Source: Marinobacter sp. S0848L (GTDB taxonomy: Bacteria > Pseudomonadota > Gammaproteobacteria > Pseudomonadales > Oleiphilaceae). Taken from it: DNA of 64,000 bases. A model generated the notes under the pieces. It was not told the DNA's origin. It worked only from the letters and a program-made list of their open reading frames with translations, and did not search any database. The DNA lies in contig NZ_JALKAQ010000005.1 in NCBI RefSeq assembly GCF_023016065.1, forward strand, positions 212,740 through 276,739, given 5' to 3'. Below, one piece after another: positions 1-8,645 of the stretch (positions are counted from its first letter, which is position 1; every line of letters starts with the position of its first letter). The translations under genes and the position numbers were made by a program.

Positions 1-1151
1 GAAAGCTCGATATGAGTTGTCATATCACCGGCGGCCACACTTCTGGCCGCAGAACTGAACCGGTTGATAGCAACCCGGACCGACATAAAGAACCCGATAT
101 ACAGGTACACCACCACCAGCATTACCGCGATCAAAGAAACAACAATGATGGTGCGCTGCCGTGTTTCACTTGCCAGCCGGCGTTCAAGATTGGCACCAAC
201 CACCTCGAAGATCGTTTCGGTCAAAGCATCAAAGTGCGTTGTTTGGGCCGTCACCGTCGCATCGTAATCTTGCCACGGCGCTTCCAGTCGCATAGGCGTA
301 ATCACCTGCATGTCCAGCGCATCCCGAACCACAAGCAGGCTGCCGCCTACCCGAGACAGAGCGGGCGCATCAGCCAGTTCAGACGAAGCCTCTTTTGCGA
401 CGACCAGGCTGGGAGAAAGCAACGAACTCCGGTTGGTTAAACGATCAAAGATTTCGTTGAGGTTCTCGCTCATGGCGTAGCCTACCTGGCCTTCTACCAA
501 CGAGAAAATACCGTATGAGCGTGCGCTACCCATGGCGTTACGTGCATCCGGAAAAACGTCCCGTACCAAACCGAGCAACAACTGGTTCTCACGGGAAGCG
601 TCCTGCCCTAAACCCGACACTTCCATCGTTGCCGGCAACACCGCCAGAACTTTCTGTACAAATTCCTGATAGTACTTGTATTGCGCATCCATGCTGCCCT
701 GATAGCTGTTGCTCTTAAGCAGTGAACGCCAATCGTTCTGAAGCGCAAGAATCTGTTCCTGCCAGGATCCGGACAAATCGAAAGAACGGCGTGGTTCGGC
801 CAAATCTGTCAGCAATGCATCAATTGTCTTTGCAGCTCTATCGGCTTTGTCGGCCAGCGCGGGATCTTCCTTGAGGATGGCCGGAGCTTTGTAGTCGCGA
901 AAATCCATCGCCGCAGCCAGCAAGCGGTCAGCCGTCTGCAGCTCCACTAACCCGTCAATGCTCCGGTTCATGGTTTGAACAGATTGGTTCAGGCCAGAGA
1001 TGACCAGCCAGGACAGCACCAGAATAGGGCCAAGAAAGAGAATGCTAATGAGGCTGAACTTATAAACCATCGGCAGCCGGTTCATTAACGCAATCGCTGG
1101 ATTAATTATGTAGTTCAAAGCGCCCTCGCCCAGATTCGAAAACCGAACCAT
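1..1151 (-). CDS. Methyl-accepting chemotaxis-type receptor, N-terminal part (runs off window)
   Basis: The leftward frame is open from an ATG at 1151 to the window edge, giving the first 383 residues. It has a first membrane segment (about residues 31-54), a roughly 280-residue predicted periplasmic domain rich in helix-forming residues, a second membrane segment (about 335-356) and then the start of a HAMP-like linker. This is the layout of a chemotaxis transducer; the periplasmic size would suit a helical bimodular sensor domain. The signalling half is missing, so a HAMP-containing kinase or cyclase is not excluded. A chemotaxis transducer next to ampE-ampD is also the gene order I recall from Pseudomonas aeruginosa, which favours the receptor reading. 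The ribosome site before the ATG is weak. Ligand unknown. Confidence 0.72.
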   Translation of the reverse strand, partial: MVRFSNLGEGALNYIINPAIALMNRLPMVYKFSLISILFLGPILVLSWLVISGLNQSVQTMNRSIDGLVELQTADRLLAAAMDFRDYKAPAILKEDPALADKADRAAKTIDALLTDLAEPRRSFDLSGSWQEQILALQNDWRSLLKSNSYQGSMDAQYKYYQEFVQKVLAVLPATMEVSGLGQDASRENQLLLGLVRDVFPDARNAMGSARSYGIFSLVEGQVGYAMSENLNEIFDRLTNRSSLLSPSLVVAKEASSELADAPALSRVGGSLLVVRDALDMQVITPMRLEAPWQDYDATVTAQTTHFDALTETIFEVVGANLERRLASETRQRTIIVVSLIAVMLVVVYLYIGFFMSVRVAINRFSSAARSVAAGDMTTHIEL

Positions 1152-1182
1152 GAATGTTATTTTTTTAATTTTCACCTACAGC

Positions 1183-1203
1183 TGGAGCGTTTCAATCGCT
1201 CCA
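1183..1203 (-). terminator. Small hairpin after ampE
   Basis: A perfect 7-bp inverted repeat (1183-1189 with 1197-1203, 7-nt loop) lies 15 bases past the ampE stop, between ampE and the receptor gene. No U-run follows on the leftward strand, so an intrinsic terminator is uncertain; it may only be an mRNA 3' structure. Confidence 0.3.
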
Positions 1204-1217
1204 AAGTGGTATTGGAC

Positions 1218-2105
1218 TTAAACCACGCCTGCAATAACCAGCAATGCTATGCCACAGATCCAAACCAACATGCTGCGATTCAACAAATCCCTGATGGCGA
1301 TCAGACTACGGCCACCGAAACGCGGCCAGTCTTCCGGATGCAACTCCGAGAACCGTTCAGGATCAAGTGCATACCCGGTTAACGACCCGTTGGCGGAAAT
1401 CATTAGCACTTCTGCTGTTGTTTTTTGCAGGCCGGGCACAGCCTGCCGGATTTTTCGGGACCAACCCGACAAATCCCCCGCTACCCCGAACGTGCAGGCC
1501 AGCAATCTTGCCGGCAGCCAACCCATCCAGTCAGCCGCTTTTTGATAGCTTGGCCTTGCCCCAGCCTGAGGCCAATGCTCCGCTAACGCCAAGGTGCCGC
1601 GCGCCAACACGGCTGCCCCAATGCCTCCCACGACATACCAGAACACAACCAGAAAAAAGCGACCAAACACATTGAGAATCAGCATCCTGGAGGTCGACAA
1701 ATGCATCGCTTCGGGAGATAAGGCAGCGCCCCTTTCATCCGCAGGCAGCCGGTCCTTAACGTGGTGCCATGCCCCTTGCATATCCCCTCGCCCCCAGGCT
1801 TCGGAATAGGCCTGAAGAGAAGCTTGCCAACCCGGTACACCCATCAGCAGAACAAGCAACACGATCTCCAGCGGGTAGAGTGCAAGCCGAAACCCCAGTT
1901 GTTCTGCGAGCACCGTTACCACCAACAGACAAATGGCGGGCAATATCACCAGCAGGTACCCTTTGAGCAAAGATCGCTCGTGGCCGGCTTTGCTTGTCGC
2001 GCCCTTTTGAAACCAGAGGCGCCACAAACCATCGCTGCACAACGCACCTTGCCGGTCCAGCTTGCGACGTATCACGTACGCCAACAGGAAAATCACCAGA
2101 GCCAT
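1218..2105 (-). CDS. ampE: AmpE-type inner-membrane protein
   Basis: A 295-residue membrane protein of the AmpE family, the partner of AmpD in the ampDE operon. In enterobacteria AmpE has been proposed to act as a membrane sensor in beta-lactamase induction; its biochemical role is not settled. The sequence shows an N-terminal membrane segment, a hydrophobic pair near residues 50-90, the family-like stretch FWYVVGGIGAAV near the middle and a final hydrophobic segment at the C-terminus. Its ATG follows the ampD stop codon with no intervening base, so the two are almost certainly co-translated. Length and order fit the family. Confidence 0.85.
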   Translation of the reverse strand: MALVIFLLAYVIRRKLDRQGALCSDGLWRLWFQKGATSKAGHERSLLKGYLLVILPAICLLVVTVLAEQLGFRLALYPLEIVLLVLLMGVPGWQASLQAYSEAWGRGDMQGAWHHVKDRLPADERGAALSPEAMHLSTSRMLILNVFGRFFLVVFWYVVGGIGAAVLARGTLALAEHWPQAGARPSYQKAADWMGWLPARLLACTFGVAGDLSGWSRKIRQAVPGLQKTTAEVLMISANGSLTGYALDPERFSELHPEDWPRFGGRSLIAIRDLLNRSMLVWICGIALLVIAGVV

Positions 2106-2732
2106 TCAGTTGTTCTCCGGGGCTGATACAAGGCTTTTAAAATAGGGCCATTGAAACGCTGGCCCCGGATCGGTTTTCCGCCCCGGGGCGATATCACTGT
2201 GACCGGTTATACGGTCAGAGGTTACCGCGGGCCAGGCAGCCATCGTCAGGCGCGTAAGCCGGGCCAGCGCCAGATACTGTTGCTCGGTATAGGGAGTGTC
2301 ATCGGTGCCTTCCAGCTCGATCCCGATGGCAAAGTCATTACACTCTTCTTCATTGCCAAAGCAGGATCTGCCAGCATGCCAGGCACGATCAAGGCAGCTG
2401 ACAAATTGCACAACCGATCCATCTCGCTTTACCAAAGCGTGAGCTGACACTTGCATATCCGCAATTTCGGAAAAGTATGGGTGGGCATGCCGATCAAGGC
2501 GGTTACAAAAAAAATCTTCAATGTAGGGGCCACCAAACTGCCCGGGCGGCAGGCTGATGTTGTGCACTACCAGTAACGTAATGGCCGCACCATCGGGCCG
2601 GACACCGAAGTTTGGCGAAGGACACCAACGGCTATCAGGGAAACGCCCCGTAGCCCGGAGGGCGCTGACCTGCCCGGAAAATTCAGCGGAAGAAATAGGC
2701 GGCTCGATAAGATCAGATCGTGTGTTAGGCAA
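2106..2732 (-). CDS. ampD: AmpD, 1,6-anhydro-N-acetylmuramyl-L-alanine amidase
   Basis: A cytoplasmic zinc amidase of peptidoglycan recycling: it cuts the bond between anhydro-N-acetylmuramic acid and the stem peptide, removing the anhydro-muropeptides that induce AmpC through AmpR. The 208-residue protein has the amidase_2 core with zinc ligands His57 (VVHNIS), His178 (GHSDIAPGRK) and Asp188, and the catalytic Glu139 and Lys186. The start used is a TTG at 2732, because the first in-frame ATG is near residue 93, beyond zinc ligand His57; the upstream ATG at 2739 is in another frame and stops after four codons. No signal peptide, as expected for the cytoplasmic enzyme. Operon with ampE. Confidence 0.93.
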   Translation of the reverse strand: MPNTRSDLIEPPISSAEFSGQVSALRATGRFPDSRWCPSPNFGVRPDGAAITLLVVHNISLPPGQFGGPYIEDFFCNRLDRHAHPYFSEIADMQVSAHALVKRDGSVVQFVSCLDRAWHAGRSCFGNEEECNDFAIGIELEGTDDTPYTEQQYLALARLTRLTMAAWPAVTSDRITGHSDIAPGRKTDPGPAFQWPYFKSLVSAPENN

Positions 2733-2753
2733 GGCTCATCCGTAGGGCAATGA

Positions 2754-2780
2754 GTGATTCAAGTCGTTTGATTGAATCAC
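2754..2780. repeat. 9-bp inverted repeat between ampD and DUF1631 gene
   Basis: Perfect arms at 2754-2762 and 2772-2780 with a 9-nt loop, about 45 bases past the DUF1631 stop. No U-run on the leftward strand. It could be a transcript 3' structure or a binding site near the ampD start; function not determinable. Confidence 0.35.
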
Positions 2781-2823
2781 AAAGCGCCCCCAGATGCCAC
2801 GAATTACCACGTGGGTACCAACC

Positions 2824-5100
2824 TCAATCTTTTCGGTTTTGCCGAAGGTTATCGATAATGGATTCAAGCGCGCGATCGAAGATCAGACCATCATCCAACA
2901 AGGTAATCGACTTTTCCTGCATCGCAAGCGCAAGGTCGTCACGAAGGTATTCCGCTACTTTGGCGCCGTTGCGATTGACAAAGATGTATTTTCCGGTCGC
3001 TTTAATGAAGGCCGCCAACTTACAACGAACCCGCGCGTCCTCTTTATTCAATTCCAGCCACGAACCCACGCTCAACTGATCGGCTGCATCCAGCCATTGT
3101 TGAGCGACCGCTACCGCCTCAGCCTGGCCTATAATCTCAACCGAGCCTTCCGTGCCATCCTCGCTCTCACCCGGGTCAGTTTGCGCTATTTCCGCAAAAG
3201 GTTCTTCAACGGCGGGGAGCGAAGGCTCAAGTTCGACAATGACGTCGAATTCAACATCCGAACGCTCGGCGATGTCGTCCTCGGGCTCTGCAGGCTCAAC
3301 CGGTGCGGTCACCAAATTCTGCAACACATCAACGTGTACCAGTTCCAAGTCCCGGATCACAGAATCGGTAGCAAAGGGATCCCAGGAAATCTCCTGCAAC
3401 GCTGTTCTTAGCCCCTCGACCACAACCGGGATAGTCCGTAGCAAATCCGATCGCGTGTCGGGAGACACCGGTCGAGGATCAACACTCCATATCAACCGGC
3501 CCGCCAGCTCACTGGCGGCCACCCATAACGGGCTGTCCTCGCCGTGACGCAAAACCACCCACTGGAGGTAACGTGCAAGCGGGTCATGGATAATCTGCAA
3601 AACCGGCTCTGGAGGTTCATGATCTTCGGCATAATGCCGTATCAAGTCAGCCGCAGCCTGCTGAGCCCGTTCGTGCTTCGCGCGCCCCTCTTCTGCATCT
3701 CTGAGCCGCTGTTCAACGAGCTCTCTTCGACGGCGATCCAGATCCATGAAATGACCAAAGTCTTTCACCAGCTCTTCGAACAGCCCAACATTTTCGTTGT
3801 ACTCAGACAACACGCGCTCAACCACTTCTTCAATCTTGTCGCGCAGCGGGTCCCGCACACCCGGGCGTTTCTCGTTCCACCCGATGGCCGCCAACGCCAA
3901 GTCATTGAGCAGTTTGCGAACCGGGTGACCGCCACGGTTGAAGAAATTTCGGTCACTCAACGCCACTTTCAGTACGGGTATCTGAAGCCGGCCAATCAGC
4001 GCTTTCATGACCGGATGCAGCTGCCGGTCTTCAAGAATAAATTCGAACAACATCGAAACCAGGTTGATGACATCATCATCCACCTGACCAACCGACGCAC
4101 TCTGCCCCTCCCCGGAACGCAGCACCGGTTTTAACTGATCCCGCAAAGGCACCGGCTTTTCATTCTGCGCGTTCTGGGCAGACGATTGCAGCTGGTTCAG
4201 CTGCAAGATCAACTGTTCTGTGTCTATTACGTTTGTGCCGTTTTTTTCCGCCGGTGCGGCCTGATGATCAGCTTGATGCAGCAATGCGCTCAACTCACTT
4301 AACGTCGGTGTTACTTCCGCCTGATTGTGCTGGAACTCCTGCCTCTGCCCGGTAGCCTGCCCAGTATGCTCTGACGCTGGCGCCGAACGCGGGGCCTTAG
4401 CTCCGGCTCGTGGCGGTGTTTTCATTTCTGCCAACACCCCTTGCGCTATCAAGGTCTGGTTGCAGGCTTGATAGAAGGCTCCGAGTTTTTCGGTCAGCAG
4501 ACGTTCGAATAATTTCAGTACCACCAGTTTGGCGCGAATATCGATTTCCAAATCGGCGCAGGCTTCGGCTATCCCACCGCACAACACCTCGGGGCTTAGC
4601 GGGATCTGGGCATCCGTCAGGGACAGGTCTGGAACGGTGTGACGAACCCTGGCCGCCAACAGGCTAAGCGCTTCAGCGTATCGATTGCGTAATCGATTGG
4701 TCAGGTTATCCAGCGCGACCTGTTGTTCAAGATCCGAGTGATCCAACAGACTCAGTGAGTCTCGATCAATTTCTTCGAGTGATTCATTCTTTTGAGCGGG
4801 ATTAAAACGCCCCAATTCGTTAAAGGCCTGACTGATGTATTGCAGAATAGAAACCGTCATGGCTTTGCGCCGCAAACGCAATTCGCGCATGGCATCGAAG
4901 TAGGAGGTCTGGTCCTGGTTGGAACCGGCTTTGTCAGCCAACGCAAACAAACTGTCGTCAGCCTTTTCGAAGAATCCGGCAAGCACGGATTTCAATGAGT
5001 GCCCCGAGGTATCGCGAAGTCGCACGAGCGCCACCGGCAGCGAAAACTTGCCCACCGATGTCTGGCCACCCAAGTGAACGACCTTATTGTGCTGCGCCAT
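2824..5100 (-). CDS. DUF1631 family protein
   Basis: A large cytoplasmic protein of about 758 residues, no membrane segments, rich in charged helices. It matches the DUF1631 family by overall pattern and by its place between ampD and nadC, the same context as in Pseudomonas. The N-terminal 230 residues are helical, a Gln/Ala-rich linker follows (about 230-310), then a long helical middle, an acidic linker near 610-660 and a conserved C-terminal domain (about 665-750) containing GSWLELN and KYIFVNRNG, reminiscent of the PilZ-like end of this family. The ATG at 5100 was preferred over an upstream TTG at 5118 because GGAG sits 7 bases before it. Role unknown; c-di-GMP binding is only a guess from the C-terminal pattern. 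Confidence 0.8.
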   Translation of the reverse strand: MAQHNKVVHLGGQTSVGKFSLPVALVRLRDTSGHSLKSVLAGFFEKADDSLFALADKAGSNQDQTSYFDAMRELRLRRKAMTVSILQYISQAFNELGRFNPAQKNESLEEIDRDSLSLLDHSDLEQQVALDNLTNRLRNRYAEALSLLAARVRHTVPDLSLTDAQIPLSPEVLCGGIAEACADLEIDIRAKLVVLKLFERLLTEKLGAFYQACNQTLIAQGVLAEMKTPPRAGAKAPRSAPASEHTGQATGQRQEFQHNQAEVTPTLSELSALLHQADHQAAPAEKNGTNVIDTEQLILQLNQLQSSAQNAQNEKPVPLRDQLKPVLRSGEGQSASVGQVDDDVINLVSMLFEFILEDRQLHPVMKALIGRLQIPVLKVALSDRNFFNRGGHPVRKLLNDLALAAIGWNEKRPGVRDPLRDKIEEVVERVLSEYNENVGLFEELVKDFGHFMDLDRRRRELVEQRLRDAEEGRAKHERAQQAAADLIRHYAEDHEPPEPVLQIIHDPLARYLQWVVLRHGEDSPLWVAASELAGRLIWSVDPRPVSPDTRSDLLRTIPVVVEGLRTALQEISWDPFATDSVIRDLELVHVDVLQNLVTAPVEPAEPEDDIAERSDVEFDVIVELEPSLPAVEEPFAEIAQTDPGESEDGTEGSVEIIGQAEAVAVAQQWLDAADQLSVGSWLELNKEDARVRCKLAAFIKATGKYIFVNRNGAKVAEYLRDDLALAMQEKSITLLDDGLIFDRALESIIDNLRQNRKD

Positions 5101-5143
5101 GGCGTTGCTCCGTCCCAAACCTGTTAAACAATGTAAAACACGG

Positions 5144-5194
5144 TGTCACTACATCATATAGGCATTGCCTGTCACCTTCTGTCAGAATTTGTCA
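5144..5194. promoter_or_regulatory. Helically phased TGTCA direct repeats between DUF1631 gene and nadC
   Basis: In the 217-bp divergent spacer, TGTCA occurs at 5170, 5180 and 5190, exactly 10 bp apart, and a fourth copy at 5144. The flanks are also alike (CCTT follows the first and third). One-turn spacing is typical of a regulator dimer or oligomer bound to one face of the helix. It resembles half a Pho box (CTGTCA), but Pho boxes repeat every 11 bp. Either flanking gene could be the target. Confidence 0.45.
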
Positions 5195-5317
5195 CCTTTT
5201 GTTTACGGCGGAACTTCATCACATTCTGTAGGCTATGCGCAGGACATTTTGAATACGCTCTCGCGCGCAGTAGAATTGCCGCCCATCAACCCACATTCAC
5301 TTTTCCGGAACTTCACC

Positions 5318-6157
5318 ATGATCACCCCAGAACTGCTTCGACAGGCCCGCATTGAATCCGTTGCCCAAAGCCTCCGAGAAGACATCGGCGACGGCGACAT
5401 CACCGCCATGTTGATCCCTGCTGACAAGTACGCCGAAGGCCGGGTTATTACGCGAGAACCGGCCCGGCTGGCAGGCAAAGACTGGGTAAACGAAGTATTC
5501 CGTCAGGTCGACCCAAACGTTGAGTTGGAGTGGTTGCACGAAGATGGCGATCAGTTGCAGGCAAACGACGTGATATTCCGGATGTCGGGAAAGGCCCGCT
5601 CGCTTCTGACCGCTGAACGATCTGCCCTTAACTGGCTGCAGATGCTCTCGGGCGTAGCAACCCAGTGCGCCCAATACGCGGCCAAGGTATCTCACACCAA
5701 GGTTCAGTTACTTGATACCCGTAAAACGCTGCCCGGTTTGCGGCTTGCCCAGAAGTACGCGGTAACCTGCGGCGACTGCAACAACCATCGCATCGGCCTG
5801 TGGGACGCATTTCTGATCAAGGAAAACCACATTGCCGCCTGCGGCTCCATCGCGGCCGCCGTTAGCGAAGCGCACCGCATTGCACCGGGCAAACCCGTCG
5901 AAGTAGAAACCGAATCGCTGGATGAATTAAAGCAGGCCCTGGAGGCTGGCGCTGACATCATCATGCTGGATGAATTTTCGATGGCCGATATGAAGCAAGC
6001 GGTAGACCACGTTGGCGGCCGCGCAAAACTTGAAGCGTCAGGGGGGATCAACGAACACACGCTGGTTCCCATTGCAGAAACCGGTGTTGATTACATTTCA
6101 ATCGGGGCGCTCACCAAAGACGTGAAAGCCATCGACCTGTCTATGCGTCTGGATTAA
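5318..6157 (+). CDS. nadC: Nicotinate-nucleotide pyrophosphorylase (carboxylating)
   Basis: Quinolinate phosphoribosyltransferase of NAD synthesis: quinolinate plus PRPP gives nicotinate mononucleotide, CO2 and pyrophosphate. The 279-residue protein has the family signature [16 protein letters not shown], then an NHRIGL and LIKENH block, and the C-terminal IMLDEFS and EASGGI barrel motifs. The ATG at 5318 was chosen because it gives the family length and start (MITPELLRQ); an in-frame extension to 5165 would add 51 residues unlike the family. The usual Gly-Gly-x before NHR reads Gly-Asp-Cys here. Divergent from the DUF1631 gene, convergent with the YqcC-like gene 16 bases after its stop. Confidence 0.95.
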   Translation: MITPELLRQARIESVAQSLREDIGDGDITAMLIPADKYAEGRVITREPARLAGKDWVNEVFRQVDPNVELEWLHEDGDQLQANDVIFRMSGKARSLLTAERSALNWLQMLSGVATQCAQYAAKVSHTKVQLLDTRKTLPGLRLAQKYAVTCGDCNNHRIGLWDAFLIKENHIAACGSIAAAVSEAHRIAPGKPVEVETESLDELKQALEAGADIIMLDEFSMADMKQAVDHVGGRAKLEASGGINEHTLVPIAETGVDYISIGALTKDVKAIDLSMRLD

Positions 6158-6173
6158 TCCAGACGCTTCTCAG

Positions 6174-6509
6174 TCACTTTCCCGACAGCAGACTGTCCAT
6201 GCGCGCCAACGCCAGAATAAGCTTGGCGCCACTTTCACTGCGCCCGCGGAAGTACTCCTCGGCCATCGGGGCGATGCCTGAAACCGACGGCAACGGCTGC
6301 CCGGCTTCCAGCAGCAGCTTCATCCTCTCGACGAACACAAACTGCAGCCACTGGGTGAAGTTCATGGTATCCAGACAAAACGGCTGAGTGCTTTCGAATG
6401 CTTCTGGCGGCAGCGGCTGTTTTTGCCACGCCCCCATACTTCTGAGCTCAATTTCTATCTGAAGCAAACTATCAGCAACGTGACTTTCGTGTGTCTGGTT
6501 TTCAGCCAT
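6174..6509 (-). CDS. YqcC-like (DUF446) small protein
   Basis: A 111-residue soluble, helical protein that resembles the YqcC/DUF446 family (motifs LQIEIELRSMGAWQ, PFCLDTMNFTQWLQFVF and a Pro-rich stretch PLPSVSGIAPMAEEYF). Its biochemical role is not known; in E. coli the gene sits next to a tRNA pseudouridine synthase, a link not present here. The ATG at 6509 was chosen because AGGG lies about 9 bases before it; an upstream TTG would overlap the ParA stop. It is the last gene of the leftward series DUF2066, CDP-alcohol transferase, hda, parA-like. Confidence 0.75.
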   Translation of the reverse strand: MAENQTHESHVADSLLQIEIELRSMGAWQKQPLPPEAFESTQPFCLDTMNFTQWLQFVFVERMKLLLEAGQPLPSVSGIAPMAEEYFRGRSESGAKLILALARMDSLLSGK

Positions 6510-6523
6510 GATTAATCGCCCTA

Positions 6524-7321
6524 TCAATCCGCCAGCGCTTCCAACTCCACCGCTTCACCGTGCAGCACTCCGTACAAGTCTTCGAACTGCTGAGTGAGCG
6601 CGTGCTTGGGCGCCATATGTATCAGTGGTTTACGTGCCTGATGAGATTCTTTCATTTTCACCGAGCTGGACAGGCGCACTGGCAGCACCGGCAAACCTTC
6701 TTCAATCAGCTCCCGCACCAATTGCTTTGGCAGGCTGGCCCTCGGCTGGAACTGGTTTGCCACAATACCTTCAACCACCAGCTCTTCGTTGTGATCTTCC
6801 TGCAGCTCACGAATCTCATGCAAAATGTTGTACAGCGCCTGCCGCGAGAAATCGTCGCAATCGAACGGGATCAGGCAACGTTGGGCGGCAATCAGTGCAG
6901 ACCGGGTGTAAAAGTTGAGAGCCGGCGCGGTATCGATAAATATTTCATCAAAACTATCGCCCAACTTTTTCAGAAACTCTCTCAACTTGTAGATCTTGTG
7001 CTTGGCTTCCAGCTTACGCTCCAGGAAATCCAATTCCGGGCTGGATGGCAACACATAAAGGTTGTCGAAAGGCGTGGCATGCACAAATTCATCCGGGCGC
7101 CGGGTGAACATACTGAATGCAACCGTCTGCTCCAGCAGATCGGCCACCGTGTCCTTCAGTTCGGTGGAGGCTTTGCCCAACAGGTAATGGGTGGAGTTTC
7201 CCTGAGGATCAAGATCAACAACCAGAGTCCGCTTTCCCCGGGCAGCACTGATGGCTGCAAGATTGCAGGTAATGCTGGATTTTCCCACACCACCTTTTTG
7301 GTTGAATACAACCCGTCTCAT
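6524..7321 (-). CDS. Orphan ParA/Soj-family ATPase
   Basis: A 265-residue ParA-family ATPase, the group that drives partition and positioning of DNA or protein cargo. The deviant Walker A KGGVGKSS lies at residues 9-16, the A' region VDLDPQGNSTHY follows near 40, and the Walker B-like DEIFIDTAPALN is mid-protein. Unlike true parA loci there is no parB beside it; instead it lies 50 bases after hda and just before a YqcC-like gene. Cargo therefore unknown. A role near DNA replication is only suggested by the hda neighbour. ATG start with no close alternative. Confidence 0.85.
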   Translation of the reverse strand: MRRVVFNQKGGVGKSSITCNLAAISAARGKRTLVVDLDPQGNSTHYLLGKASTELKDTVADLLEQTVAFSMFTRRPDEFVHATPFDNLYVLPSSPELDFLERKLEAKHKIYKLREFLKKLGDSFDEIFIDTAPALNFYTRSALIAAQRCLIPFDCDDFSRQALYNILHEIRELQEDHNEELVVEGIVANQFQPRASLPKQLVRELIEEGLPVLPVRLSSSVKMKESHQARKPLIHMAPKHALTQQFEDLYGVLHGEAVELEALAD

Positions 7322-7371
7322 GTCGTCTCTCCAATCGTCATTGTAGTTTTGAATTCTTTGTTATTGTGCCG

Positions 7372-8088
7372 CTACCAACCCATTACCGTTTTTACAAAAG
7401 GAATGGTCAGACGCCGCTGGGCTTGCAACGAGTTCTCATCAAGCCTATCGAGAATGCCTAACAGATCTCCGAGCTTCCGCGGCGCTCGCCGCATGATAAA
7501 GTTGGCCACATCGTCGCTGACAACCAGACCACGCTGCTCAGCTCGGGCCATCAAAATGTGCATCCGGTCTTCGTCCCGGTAAAGCCCCAGCTGGAGCAAC
7601 AACCCATGGGACAACCGCGATACCAAATCCGGCAAACCAAACGGCAACGACCCGGGCACTTCCGACAGGCTGACAAGCAGCAGGCCGCCTCGGTCCATTA
7701 CCCGGTTGTAGAGATGAAAAATCGCTTCTTCCCAATCGGCTTTACCGGCAATTTTGTCCAGATCATCAAGACAAAGTAACGGGTGCACGTCGAGCCCGTC
7801 CAGCGCATCGGGGCCAAACGGCAGCAATTCACCAATACTGATGCACACACCCGCCCGGCCAAACTGATCGGTTTTGTTGCAGGCAGCCTGCAGTAAATGG
7901 CTTTTGCCGGTATCGGAATCTCCGCAGACAACAACCACTGGCAGCCCCTGTGGTGCGTCACAGATGGCTTCCAGGCGGCGAGCCGCTTCGCGATTCCTGT
8001 CGCCATGAAAATTATCGAAACGAGCGTCATCCCTGAGTTTGACCCCGAGGATCATCTGAGACGGTATCACGACCGCTTTGCCCTCCAT
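7372..8088 (-). CDS. hda: Hda, DnaA regulatory inactivator
   Basis: A 238-residue DnaA-related AAA+ protein. In E. coli Hda binds the DNA-loaded beta clamp and stimulates hydrolysis of DnaA-bound ATP, preventing re-initiation. Near the N-terminus, PSQMILGV matches the place of the clamp-binding motif. Walker A is GDSDTGKS (about residues 56-63), Walker B is LLCLDDLD (about 104-111), and an arginine-rich helical end follows. There is no DnaA-type DNA-binding domain, which separates it from DnaA. The ATG at 8088 overlaps the upstream transferase gene by 22 bases; a TTG five codons earlier is possible. Confidence 0.92.
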   Translation of the reverse strand: MEGKAVVIPSQMILGVKLRDDARFDNFHGDRNREAARRLEAICDAPQGLPVVVVCGDSDTGKSHLLQAACNKTDQFGRAGVCISIGELLPFGPDALDGLDVHPLLCLDDLDKIAGKADWEEAIFHLYNRVMDRGGLLLVSLSEVPGSLPFGLPDLVSRLSHGLLLQLGLYRDEDRMHILMARAEQRGLVVSDDVANFIMRRAPRKLGDLLGILDRLDENSLQAQRRLTIPFVKTVMGW

Positions 8089-8627
8089 GCCCGCATACCC
8101 CAAACCAATACGTAATGGCCACCGCTAAACACTGCGGAAACAGCAACAACCCAGATACTGGCGGTAAGAATCCAGGGCTCCATAGACAAACCCGCCATAA
8201 GAATAATGATCAACAAAGCAGCCAAGATCTGGATAAAGGTATTCATTTTGCCCGGCATACTCGGCTCCATTTCAAAACGCCCTACGCCGTAATGGAACGC
8301 CAGCCCTCCACACACAATAATCAAATCTCGCCCCAGCACCAAGGCGAACAACCAAACGGGCAACACGTTTGTAATCGTCAACATCAGATACGTTGTGATC
8401 AACAGCGCCTTGTCTGCCAGAGGATCGGCGATCGCGCCCAACCGGCTCTTCCAGTTAAATGTTCGGGCAAGAAAGCCATCGATCGCATCGGTCAGCGCTG
8501 CCACCACAAAAATCACCAACGCAAGGCGATACCCTCCGTCAAGCAAAGCTCCGGCGAACGGAATGATCAGCACGATCCGCAAAAACGTCAGTGCATTGGG
8601 TATCCAACGCCACTGCTGCGATCTCAC
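8067..8627 (-). CDS. CDP-alcohol phosphatidyltransferase family membrane protein
   Basis: An integral membrane enzyme of 186 residues that swaps CMP of a CDP-lipid for an alcohol. The complete family motif is present: Asp47, Asp50-Gly51, Ala54-Arg55, Gly64, Asp68 and Asp72, the metal- and CDP-binding residues, within the first of about five to six membrane segments. By length and pattern it is close to phosphatidylglycerophosphate synthases (PgsA), but the alcohol acceptor cannot be read from sequence, and such second copies next to hda occur beside a separate pgsA. The start is GTG at 8627, supported by GGAG 8 bases upstream. It overlaps hda by 22 bases. Confidence 0.85.
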   Translation of the reverse strand: MRSQQWRWIPNALTFLRIVLIIPFAGALLDGGYRLALVIFVVAALTDAIDGFLARTFNWKSRLGAIADPLADKALLITTYLMLTITNVLPVWLFALVLGRDLIIVCGGLAFHYGVGRFEMEPSMPGKMNTFIQILAALLIIILMAGLSMEPWILTASIWVVAVSAVFSGGHYVLVWGMRAWRAKRS

Positions 8628-8645
8628 GTATTAGTCTCCGTCTGT

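Noticed and set aside
12..440. Rightward frames at the window start
   Set aside because: The opposite strand encodes a continuous receptor protein with membrane segments and HAMP; these are shadows.
2754..2780. FNR-like TTGAT...ATCA pattern
   Set aside because: Spacing does not fit the 4-base FNR centre; better described as a plain hairpin.
6560..7582. A 340-codon frame opposite the ParA-like gene
   Set aside because: Antisense shadow; spans two genes and their spacer, no start signal.
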